Part shown: piece after piece, positions 1 to 5,120 of the stretch
Position numbering within the stretch: position 1 is the first letter of the stretch
Layout: each line of letters begins with the position of its first letter
Position numbers and translations under genes: made by a program
The notes under the pieces: model-generated
The model's input: only the letters and a program-made list of their open reading frames with translations
Database searches by the model: none
What the model was told of the DNA's origin: nothing
Assembly: GCA_019247865.1 (NCBI GenBank)
Contig: JAFBAJ010000130.1
Coordinates: 1 to 5,120, forward strand
Origin: Acidobacteriota bacterium
GTDB taxonomy: Bacteria > Acidobacteriota > Blastocatellia > Pyrinomonadales > Pyrinomonadaceae
Direction of reading: 5' to 3'
Length of the DNA: 5,120 bases

Positions 1-129
1 CGGTGCTTTTCGCGCTGCATCGAAGCACTGAGAAGAGCAGTTGATTTGTTTGTGCGCTTCTACAACGCACGTCAATTGCGAAAACGCAAGCACCCGCGTT
101 ACCCTGCGCCACTTGCAACTATGATTTAG
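1..129 (+). CDS. C-terminal fragment of an unidentified protein, possibly a transposase
   Basis: The left edge cuts into a reading frame already open at base 1. It gives 42 residues and ends at a TAG stop (127-129). The residues include LFVRFYNARQLRKRKHPRYP, which is rich in Arg and Lys. An aromatic-Tyr-Asn element followed by a basic stretch and a proline resembles the extreme C-terminus of many DDE-type transposases and IS proteins ('YN..R' followed by a basic tail). That resemblance is the only hint of function, and no catalytic residue is visible. No SD or start is in the window, and the 387 bases that follow are non-coding. I cannot see an insertion-sequence inverted repeat after the stop, so a mobile element cannot be confirmed. 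It could equally be the tail of a DNA-binding or hypothetical protein. The frame is fairly convincing because it stays open to the edge and has a sensible composition, but it is short. Confidence 0.45.
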   Translation, partial: RCFSRCIEALRRAVDLFVRFYNARQLRKRKHPRYPAPLATMI

Positions 130-152
130 ACACTCCCTGTTTTTGAAAGTTA

Positions 153-181
153 GTGACATCCGAAAGCGTTTCCGCTATACT
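153..181 (+). promoter_or_regulatory. Candidate sigma70-type promoter for the di-heme cytochrome gene
   Basis: GTGACA (153-158) and TATACT (176-181) are separated by exactly 17 bases. Each matches the sigma70 consensus (TTGACA, TATAAT) at five of six positions. The predicted start of transcription is near base 188, about 330 bases before the ATG at 517. It lies just after the stop of the left-edge gene. Consensus fit is the only evidence, and the host's sigma factor preferences are unknown. Confidence 0.4.
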
Positions 182-500
182 GCGGCTCGCCTCAACAAGC
201 AGACCGCTCGTTCTCAGCCCAGAACATTCTTGCCTCCCTTTTCTTGCCCGTGTTCGCCACCTCGCAGTGTGCAACCTTGTATCTACCACGCTGAGAAGTG
301 GTACGTATTAACTCTTTTGACCAGCCACAATCAGGGATAGTTCCCCCTGACTGAAGCTGCCCGACCAGCAGGGTAACGCGTGCAGTATTCATGCTGCTCG
401 TCGCACAGCCTGAGCTTTGTGCGTGCGCGCAGTTCAGTTACCTGAAACCGGTGTCACGCCGCGCCGGCCCCAGACACGGCGTGCCCCAACTTCCCGCAAG

Positions 501-508
501 AAGGAGGG
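501..508 (+). promoter_or_regulatory. Strong Shine-Dalgarno sequence that fixes the start of the di-heme cytochrome
   Basis: AAGGAGGG lies eight bases before the ATG at 517, an ideal SD at an ideal distance. It decides the start: the frame is also open back to an ATG at 391, but that longer form has no SD and would bury the export signal behind 42 Arg/Pro-rich residues. Confidence 0.75.
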
Positions 509-516
509 TCAAAATA

Positions 517-1776
517 ATGATCAGGAGTTTAAAGCTGATCGTGTTGGCGTTCTTCGTGATCGCTCTTGTGTGGTCAACAAGGCTGACGAGAGTCGTCGAA
601 GGACAGGATGTAGAGCCACGCGTCAAGAGCAGCGTGGTGGCCGAAGTTTCCTCCGAAGCACTCACAGGCTTCGACAACCAGACCAACGGAATGACAGACC
701 AGACCACGTTCGACGGAGACCGCGAGGTCTTTGAAGAACGCGAAGGCATCCCGGACGGGCTCGGGCCGGTCTTCAACGCGCAGGCCTGCTCGGAATGTCA
801 CCAGACGCCGGTCACCGGCGCGGCCAGCCAGATCGGCGAGCTGCGCGCGGGCCATTTCAACGGCTCCATTTTCGTAGACCATCCGGGCGGCTCGCTCATC
901 AACGACCGCGCGATTGACGCTTCGATCCAGGAGCTGATCTTCGGCGGCAACGAAGTCCGCACCTTCCGCGTGGCGACCAGCACGCTCGGAGCGGGCTACG
1001 TCGAAGCCATTAACAGCAACACACTGCTCGCCCTCGCCAACGCACAGCCGGGACAATCCGGCGGGCGCATCGCGGGGCAGGTCATACAGGTGCCCGTGGC
1101 CGAAGCGGGGAATGCGCTTAGGGTCGGGCGTTTCGGCTGGAAGAACCAGCACGCGAGCCTCGTCTCGTTTGCCGCCGACGCTTATCTCAACGAGATGGGC
1201 ATCACCAGCCCCCTGCAACCGGTCGAGAACACCTCGAACGGGCTCTCAGTGTCGGCCTTTGACACTGTGCCGGAGCCGGAAGACGACGGAGAGGACATAG
1301 CGATCTTCGCGCGCTTCATGCGTGCGACGAAAGCTCCGTCGCGCGACGCGGCGCTGGCGGCGACGGCCGACGCACAGGCGGGCGCAACGCTCTTTAACCA
1401 GATCGGCTGCGCCATCTGTCACACACAATCCATCACGACCGCCGTGACCGGCACGGTCATCAACGGCGGCGAGTTCACAGTCCCGCCCGCGCTCGGCGAC
1501 AAGATCATCCACCCGTTCAGCGATTTTCTGCTGCACGATGTCGGAACCGGCGACGGGATCGTCCAGAACGGCGGGCAATCGACACGCAACAAAGTCCGCA
1601 CGGCTCCGCTCTGGGGGCTGCGCACGCGGACACGCTTGATGCACGACGGCGCGACCGTCACGCGCACGGACGCCATCCTGCGCCACGCCGGAGAGGCGAC
1701 CTTCGTCATCAACAACTTCCTTAACCTGACCACGACGAACAAAAATCGTCTGATCACTTTCCTCAACTCGCTCTAG
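517..1776 (+). CDS. Exported di-heme c-type cytochrome, DHOR (DUF1111) family, putative peroxidase-like oxidoreductase
   Basis: The protein is 419 residues. Residues 5-19 form a hydrophobic stretch after an Arg/Lys start (MIRSLK), so it is exported as a signal peptide or membrane anchor; no clear AXA cleavage site is seen. Two c-type heme sites are visible: C91-S-E-C94-H95, preceded by DGLGPVFNAQA, and C298-A-I-C301-H302. Downstream, LLHDVG (338-343), TAPLWGLR (362-369) and LMHDG (374-378) match the conserved C-terminal block of the di-heme oxidoreductase family (formerly DUF1111), which is distantly related to MauG and bacterial cytochrome c peroxidases. From the family I infer periplasmic electron transfer or peroxidase-like activity; the substrate is unknown. 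Some databases label relatives 'thiol oxidoreductase', for which I see no support here. The protein ends at ...FLNSL, a typical family C-terminus, so it looks complete. The start is set by the SD at 501-508. It needs the heme attachment system encoded next to it. Confidence 0.82.
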   Translation: MIRSLKLIVLAFFVIALVWSTRLTRVVEGQDVEPRVKSSVVAEVSSEALTGFDNQTNGMTDQTTFDGDREVFEEREGIPDGLGPVFNAQACSECHQTPVTGAASQIGELRAGHFNGSIFVDHPGGSLINDRAIDASIQELIFGGNEVRTFRVATSTLGAGYVEAINSNTLLALANAQPGQSGGRIAGQVIQVPVAEAGNALRVGRFGWKNQHASLVSFAADAYLNEMGITSPLQPVENTSNGLSVSAFDTVPEPEDDGEDIAIFARFMRATKAPSRDAALAATADAQAGATLFNQIGCAICHTQSITTAVTGTVINGGEFTVPPALGDKIIHPFSDFLLHDVGTGDGIVQNGGQSTRNKVRTAPLWGLRTRTRLMHDGATVTRTDAILRHAGEATFVINNFLNLTTTNKNRLITFLNSL

Positions 1777-1804
1777 TGGTTGAGCGTCAAACAGCAAAGG
1801 CTTC

Positions 1805-1863
1805 AACGCAGAGACGCGGAGAAGTCGCAGAGCCTCTGTGTAAACTCTGCGTCTCTGCGGTGA
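1805..1863. repeat. Long imperfect palindrome of the 'cgcagagacgc' type
   Basis: The left arm CGCAGAGACGCGGAG (1807-1821) pairs with the right arm CTCTGCGTCTCTGCG (1845-1859) over 15 positions. One position is G opposite T, which is a wobble in RNA, and the loop is 23 bases. The loop contains another CGCAGAG (1826-1832) and a nearby CTCTG (1834-1838). From general recollection, palindromes built on this core are dispersed through intergenic regions of many environmental bacterial genomes; I have no copy number for this one. It lies 28 bases after the cytochrome stop. It could act as a transcript-end or mRNA-stabilising hairpin, but no T-run follows, so I do not call it an intrinsic terminator. 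Confidence 0.7.
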
Positions 1864-1868
1864 GGCGG

Positions 1869-1897
1869 ATGACAAAAGGCTGCGCGCACAGTATGAT
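1869..1897 (+). promoter_or_regulatory. Candidate sigma70-type promoter for resB-ccsA
   Basis: ATGACA (1869-1874) and TATGAT (1892-1897) are spaced by 17 bases, and each matches the consensus at five of six positions. The expected start of transcription is near base 1904, leaving a leader of about 93 bases before the resB ATG. The TGTGA-N6-TCACA palindrome would then lie roughly at +28 to +45. Consensus fit only. Confidence 0.4.
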
Positions 1898-1930
1898 GTG
1901 CACACCTTAGCTGTTAGCTCCGGCATGTGC

Positions 1931-1948
1931 GTGTGAGTCGCCTCACAC
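1931..1948. promoter_or_regulatory. Candidate CRP/FNR-family operator, TGTGA-N6-TCACA
   Basis: GTGTGAGTCGCCTCACAC is a perfect 7-bp inverted repeat (GTGTGAG/CTCACAC) around TCGC. Its core TGTGA-N6-TCACA has the exact half-sites and spacing of the E. coli CRP consensus. It sits 48 bases before the resB start. A CRP/FNR-family regulator controlling cytochrome c maturation in response to energy or oxygen status would make sense. Relative to the promoter candidate at 1869-1897 it would be downstream of the transcription start, so it may repress, serve a different promoter, or simply form an RNA hairpin with a tetraloop. Confidence 0.4.
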
Positions 1949-1996
1949 CCGTGCTCCGAGACTATTTCATTCCGTTTGCCATAACACAACATACTG

Positions 1997-3526
1997 ATGT
2001 CAGCGATTGAAGAAACAAAAAGCGCTCCGCCGAGCACGGCCACCAAGCCGGAGGTCGCAGCCAAACGCAGGGACGCGCCGGTTCCCTTTCTGAATCGCGT
2101 GCTCAACCTGCTCAGCTCCGTCCGGTTCGGTATCATCCTCCTCGTCCTGCTCGTCATCGCCAGCATGATCGGCATGCTCATCGTGCAGCAGAACGTGGAG
2201 GGCTTCGACAAATATTTCGCCGAGCTGACGCCGTCGCAGAAACTGCTCTACGGCTCGCTCGGCTTCTTCGACATCTACCACACGTGGTACTTCAACGTTC
2301 TGCTGCTCGTCCTTTCGCTCAACATCGTGCTCGCCTCCATCGACCGTTTCCCAAAGGCCTGGACGTTCATCTCGCGTAAGAAGCTGGACGCCTCGCGCCA
2401 CTGGCTGGTCGGGCAGGAGCAGCACGCGGAGTTCAACCTCAAGGGCGCGAGCCAGCAGGAGGTGGCCGAGCGCATCAGCGCGTCCGCACGCTCTCTCGGC
2501 ATGAAGACCAAAATCACGGAGAAGGGCGGGCGCACCTTTGTCTTCGCCGAACGCGGCGCGTGGAACCGGCTCGGAGCCTACGCCGTGCACGTCGCGCTGC
2601 TGACGATCTTCACGGGCGGTTTTCTGACGGCGCAGTTCGGTCATGACGGACAGATGGCGCTCGCGCCGGGCGTCTCCAGCTCTGAGATGACGCGGCTCGA
2701 TTTCAATCTCGACAAGGTCGCCAGAGTCCCCGTCCAGTTGCCCTTCACGATCACCTGCACAGACATCGAGCAGAAACTGATTCGCAAAGACGGCTCGATC
2801 ATGGCGAACAACACCATCGACTGGCTGACGCGCATCAGGATCAAGGACGAGACGGGCGAGCATGACGCGCTCGTGCATCTCAACGAGCCCTACGACTATC
2901 GCGGTTACAGACTGTTTCAGGCGAGCTTTATCTCGGTCGGCCGCGCGCGCAACGTGACCCTGCGCCTGACGCCGGAAAACGGCGGGCAGCCGCAGGACGT
3001 GACGATCAAGCGCGACGGCTCGGCGACGCTCGCCGACGGGACGCGGATCGACTTTGAAGATTTCATGCCGGACTTCGCCATCGGCCAGGGCGGGCGGCCC
3101 GATACGAAGAGCGGCGATTACAACAACCCGGCCGCGGTCCTCAAAGTGACGACGCCGCAGGGCGAGACCAAACGTGCTTACGCCTTTGCGATGCAGCTCC
3201 CGGCGGGCGCGCCCGTCGGAGCGGCGGTCGCGGGCTACAAGTTTCACTTAAACGATTACGAGAAGGTGCCGGACGCGCACGTCCTGGCGATTCAGAGAGA
3301 CCCCGGCAAAGCGCCCTTCTATTTCGGCGGACTGCTGCTGATCCTGACGCTCGGCGCGGTCTTCTTCTTCTCGCATCAGAGAATCTGGGCGCTCGTCGAA
3401 GACGGCAAGAAGGGCGGCTTTGATGTCGCCCTCGGCGGCAACACCAATCGCAACAAGCTTGGGTTTGAAGACCGCTTCAGGAAATTAGTAACGGCCATGA
3501 CCGGCCACACAAGTGAGGCACAGTAA
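1997..3526 (+). CDS. resB: Cytochrome c biogenesis protein ResB (CcsB/Ccs1), System II
   Basis: ResB is 509 residues. With CcsA/ResC it forms the System II complex that delivers heme across the membrane and joins it to CXXCH motifs of exported apocytochromes. The layout is that of the family: a cytoplasmic N-terminus rich in Ala/Lys, TM1 about 43-63 following the signature LLSSVRFGIILL, TM2 about 98-114, a cytoplasmic loop, TM3 about 191-212, a large periplasmic domain (about 213-440) and TM4 about 441-459 ending in FFFSHQRIWA. H198 at TM3 is a candidate for the conserved membrane heme ligand; this is inferred from position. NEPYDYRGYRLFQASF (296-311) is the typical ResB block in the periplasmic domain. 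All parts expected of a complete protein are present. The ATG at 1997 has no recognisable SD (upstream CATAACACAACATACTG), yet it is the only sensible start because TM1 follows after a normal-length tail. ccsA begins two bases after the stop, so the two are almost certainly cotranscribed. Confidence 0.95.
   Translation: MSAIEETKSAPPSTATKPEVAAKRRDAPVPFLNRVLNLLSSVRFGIILLVLLVIASMIGMLIVQQNVEGFDKYFAELTPSQKLLYGSLGFFDIYHTWYFNVLLLVLSLNIVLASIDRFPKAWTFISRKKLDASRHWLVGQEQHAEFNLKGASQQEVAERISASARSLGMKTKITEKGGRTFVFAERGAWNRLGAYAVHVALLTIFTGGFLTAQFGHDGQMALAPGVSSSEMTRLDFNLDKVARVPVQLPFTITCTDIEQKLIRKDGSIMANNTIDWLTRIRIKDETGEHDALVHLNEPYDYRGYRLFQASFISVGRARNVTLRLTPENGGQPQDVTIKRDGSATLADGTRIDFEDFMPDFAIGQGGRPDTKSGDYNNPAAVLKVTTPQGETKRAYAFAMQLPAGAPVGAAVAGYKFHLNDYEKVPDAHVLAIQRDPGKAPFYFGGLLLILTLGAVFFFSHQRIWALVEDGKKGGFDVALGGNTNRNKLGFEDRFRKLVTAMTGHTSEAQ
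3511..3518 (+). promoter_or_regulatory. Ribosome binding site of ccsA inside the end of resB
   Basis: AAGTGAGG lies ten bases before the ATG at 3529, within the last codons of resB. It supports this start and translational coupling with resB. Confidence 0.55.
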
Positions 3527-3528
3527 TC

Positions 3529-5120
3529 ATGAGCAGCACACAAGCCACAGCGGATAATATTCCGACGACCAAAGCAACCCGGACGGACGACAAACAGGCC
3601 GTCTCGATTCGCTCTTATTTGCCGGCCATTCTGACCATCGTGGGCGCGCTCCTGATGGGAGCTTTGCGAATCCAGGTCGGAGGCGATCACTTTATCTCGG
3701 ACGGCGCGCTGATGATGCTGGCTCTGGCCTGCTATCTGACGGCGGCGGTGTTTCACCTGATGAATCTCTACGCCCCGTCCGAGATGGCGCAGAAGGTCGG
3801 ATTGTGGACGGCCTCGCTGGGCGTCTTCTTCAATCTGTCGAGCTGGCTCGTGCGGTGGGTCGCGGCGCATGACCGCGAAGTCGCCATCCTGCGCGCCAAC
3901 CGCCACGCGGCGGAGCAGATGCCATCCTTCTGGCGTTACATTCCCTTCGCCAATTTGTACGACCTGAGCCTGGCTTTTGCTTTCGGCGCGGGCATTACGA
4001 CGCTGCTCATCGCACATCGCCGGAACTTTCGTTTTCTCGGAGCGGTCTCGCTCCCGCTGGCTTCGATCATCCTGCTGCTGGCGCGCTTCATCGGCAACGA
4101 GTTTATAGACCTGCCGCCGATCCTGGACTCTTACTGGCGTCCGATACACGTCGGCGTCGCTTCGCTCTCCTACGGCGTGACGCTGGTCTGCTTTGCGGTG
4201 GCGGTGGTCTATCTCCTCAAGGAGGGAGTCAAGACCGAAGCGATGGCGATCTGGTCGAGCATCTTTTCCATCCTCGTCATCGGCTCGGTCGGCCTCGTCG
4301 GAGCCTTGTCCGTCAGCTCGCTCGTGCACTGGTCTGTTTATACGAGCGGAGTCTATCGTTCGGCGACGGTCATCATGGGCGAAAGCGCGCGGCAGACGTT
4401 GCCCCTGCGCGTGGACATTCCGTACGTCGGGCCTGTGCTCGTGCTGGCGGCGCTCCTGCTGGTCGGCGTCATCATCGCGTTCGGCGTGTATCTGGCGAAG
4501 CAGAACGAGCAGGCGCGCGTGTGGGGACATCGTCTCTTAAAGCTCGCGCTCGTGGCGCAGGCCGCAGGCATCGCGCTCCTGATCTCGCAGGTCAAGACGC
4601 TGACCAACCTGACGCAGCACATAGACCCGCGACAGTACGAGCAATTCGGACGGTGGCTGGCTGAACGCTCCGGCGCGACCAAAGAGCAACTCGCGCAGGC
4701 TTCGCCCGAACTGCTGATTGCGAACGCGCAGGATTTCGTCGCCAACAGCGGTTCGCGCCTCGCGCTGAGCCTCAATGCCAATCCGGTCGAGCTGGCCGCG
4801 CTCATCACGGCCCTCGTCGCGACGCTCTTCGTCATCATCTTCAGCTTCCGCACGGAGAAGCTGAGAGAGATGCTGCCGCCGCTCGATAAGCTCGACAGCC
4901 TGATGTACAAGACCGCGTCGGTGGCCTTTGCGGGGCTCGCAATCCTGCTCATTACCGGAGCCGTCTGGGCCAACGAATCCTGGGGACATTACTGGAGTTG
5001 GGACTCGAAGGAGACGGGCGCGCTCGTCGCGTGGCTGACCTACGCGGCCTTTCTGCACACGCGCATTTCGCGCGGCTGGAAGGGCAGGTCTTCGGCCTAC
5101 TTCGCCATCATCGGTTTCCT
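3529..5120 (+). CDS. ccsA: Cytochrome c biogenesis protein CcsA/ResC, enlarged form, 3' end beyond the window
   Basis: The first 530 codons are present and the frame is open at the right edge. CcsA is the heme-handling half of the System II synthetase. Visible in order: a polar N-terminal tail (1-27), TM segments near 30-48, 57-80 and 90-108, the block FANLYDLSLAFAFG (140-153), TM near 166-186, and SYWRPIHVGVASLSYG (201-216), whose H207 is the probable first periplasmic heme ligand. The heme-binding WWD motif follows at 481-502 (WANESWGHYWSWD, then SKETGALVAW). H510 in AAFLHTR is the probable membrane heme ligand. The second periplasmic His should lie a few tens of residues past the edge. Two oddities stand out. 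About 215 residues (roughly 232-448) with some four extra hydrophobic segments (about 241-262, 298-322, 334-353, 421-440) separate YLLKEG from LPPLDKLDSL, where typical CcsA has a short linker. The WWD motif has S493 and G497 where Pro and Trp are usual. The frame is intact across the insert, so it is not an assembly break. Family assignment is secure. Confidence 0.92.
   Translation, partial: MSSTQATADNIPTTKATRTDDKQAVSIRSYLPAILTIVGALLMGALRIQVGGDHFISDGALMMLALACYLTAAVFHLMNLYAPSEMAQKVGLWTASLGVFFNLSSWLVRWVAAHDREVAILRANRHAAEQMPSFWRYIPFANLYDLSLAFAFGAGITTLLIAHRRNFRFLGAVSLPLASIILLLARFIGNEFIDLPPILDSYWRPIHVGVASLSYGVTLVCFAVAVVYLLKEGVKTEAMAIWSSIFSILVIGSVGLVGALSVSSLVHWSVYTSGVYRSATVIMGESARQTLPLRVDIPYVGPVLVLAALLLVGVIIAFGVYLAKQNEQARVWGHRLLKLALVAQAAGIALLISQVKTLTNLTQHIDPRQYEQFGRWLAERSGATKEQLAQASPELLIANAQDFVANSGSRLALSLNANPVELAALITALVATLFVIIFSFRTEKLREMLPPLDKLDSLMYKTASVAFAGLAILLITGAVWANESWGHYWSWDSKETGALVAWLTYAAFLHTRISRGWKGRSSAYFAIIGF

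Larger units (their letters stand above)
130..516. other. Non-coding region upstream of the di-heme cytochrome gene
   Basis: This 387-base stretch has no convincing gene. Short open frames on both strands lack a ribosome binding site and encode low-complexity Ser/Pro/Arg/Cys-rich peptides. What I see is a promoter candidate at 153-181, a perfect 6-bp inverted repeat TACCAC/GTGGTA (284-289 with 298-303, 8-base loop), a second one TCAGGG/CCCTGA (331-336 with 345-350, 8-base loop), and an SD sequence at 501-508. Neither hairpin is followed by a T-run, so neither is a typical intrinsic terminator. If transcription starts near base 188, the message would carry a leader of about 330 bases. Confidence 0.6.
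1777..1996. other. Intergenic control region between the di-heme cytochrome gene and resB
   Basis: These 220 bases carry no gene. In order they contain a palindromic repeat (1805-1863), a promoter candidate (1869-1897), a short direct repeat TTAGCT-G-TTAGCT (1907-1919) and a perfect TGTGA-N6-TCACA palindrome (1931-1948). The density of elements suggests that the cytochrome gene and resB are separate transcription units. Confidence 0.6.

Noticed and set aside
143..340. Small open frame on the + strand starting with TTG
   Set aside because: No SD; the peptide is Pro/Ser/Cys-rich without a recognisable domain, and its start overlaps the promoter candidate.
192..392. Small open frame on the minus strand in the leader region
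   Set aside because: No convincing SD or domain, and composition looks like translated non-coding DNA.
391..516. In-frame upstream extension of the di-heme cytochrome from an ATG at 391
   Set aside because: It has no SD, encodes an Arg/Pro/Cys-rich stretch unlike a signal peptide, and would place the real export signal 42 residues inside the protein. The ATG at 517 has an ideal SD.
1807..1859. Rho-independent terminator after the cytochrome gene
   Set aside because: The stem is long and stable, but the loop is 23 bases and no T-run follows, so the repeat interpretation is preferred.
1246..2211. Minus-strand open frame spanning the cytochrome end, intergenic region and resB start
   Set aside because: It crosses the palindromic repeat and two real genes, has no recognisable domain, and is an antisense shadow.
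2000..3247. Long minus-strand open frame opposite resB
   Set aside because: It is Arg/Asp/Glu/His/Val-rich, typical of the antisense of a GC-rich coding frame, with no domain. resB on the + strand accounts for the DNA.
3376..4530. Long minus-strand open frame opposite the resB end and ccsA
   Set aside because: Extreme Arg/Asp/Gln/His composition without hydrophobic core or motifs marks it as antisense of the membrane protein gene.
1..5120. CRISPR array, tRNA, rRNA or defence system
   Set aside because: No regularly spaced repeats, tRNA-like or rRNA-like sequence, or nuclease/toxin-type genes are seen; the coding content is cytochrome and cytochrome maturation genes.

Overview
The window is moderately GC-rich (about 60% by eye) bacterial DNA with all genes on the + strand. 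The main content is a cytochrome c maturation pair of the System II (Ccs/Res) type, resB followed two bases later by a ccsA/resC homologue that runs off the right edge. Upstream lies a secreted di-heme c-type cytochrome of the DHOR (DUF1111) peroxidase-like family. Separate resB and ccsA genes, a DHOR protein and a 'cgcagagacgc' palindromic repeat would suit an environmental Gram-negative lineage such as Acidobacteriota. That placement is inference from gene content only and is weak.

Layout: bases 1-129 hold the last 42 codons of an unidentified gene, possibly a transposase. Bases 130-516 are non-coding. They contain a good sigma70-type promoter candidate (153-181), two small hairpins and a strong Shine-Dalgarno sequence just before the di-heme cytochrome gene (517-1776). 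Bases 1777-1996 are an intergenic control region. It holds a long palindromic repeat able to form a 15-bp stem, a second promoter candidate (1869-1897), and a perfect TGTGA-N6-TCACA palindrome of the CRP/FNR half-site type. Then come resB (1997-3526) and ccsA/resC (3529 to beyond 5120).

How the genes fit together: in System II, ResB and CcsA form the membrane complex that carries heme across the membrane and attaches it to CXXCH cysteines of exported apocytochromes. The upstream di-heme protein has two CXXCH motifs and an N-terminal export signal, so it is a plausible client. It is probably transcribed separately, given the 220-base gap, the hairpin and the second promoter candidate.

The most unusual feature is the CcsA homologue. 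About 215 residues with roughly four predicted membrane segments sit between its first periplasmic heme-ligand histidine region and its WWD heme-binding motif, where ordinary CcsA proteins have a short linker. Its WWD motif also carries WDSKETG where WDPKETW is usual.
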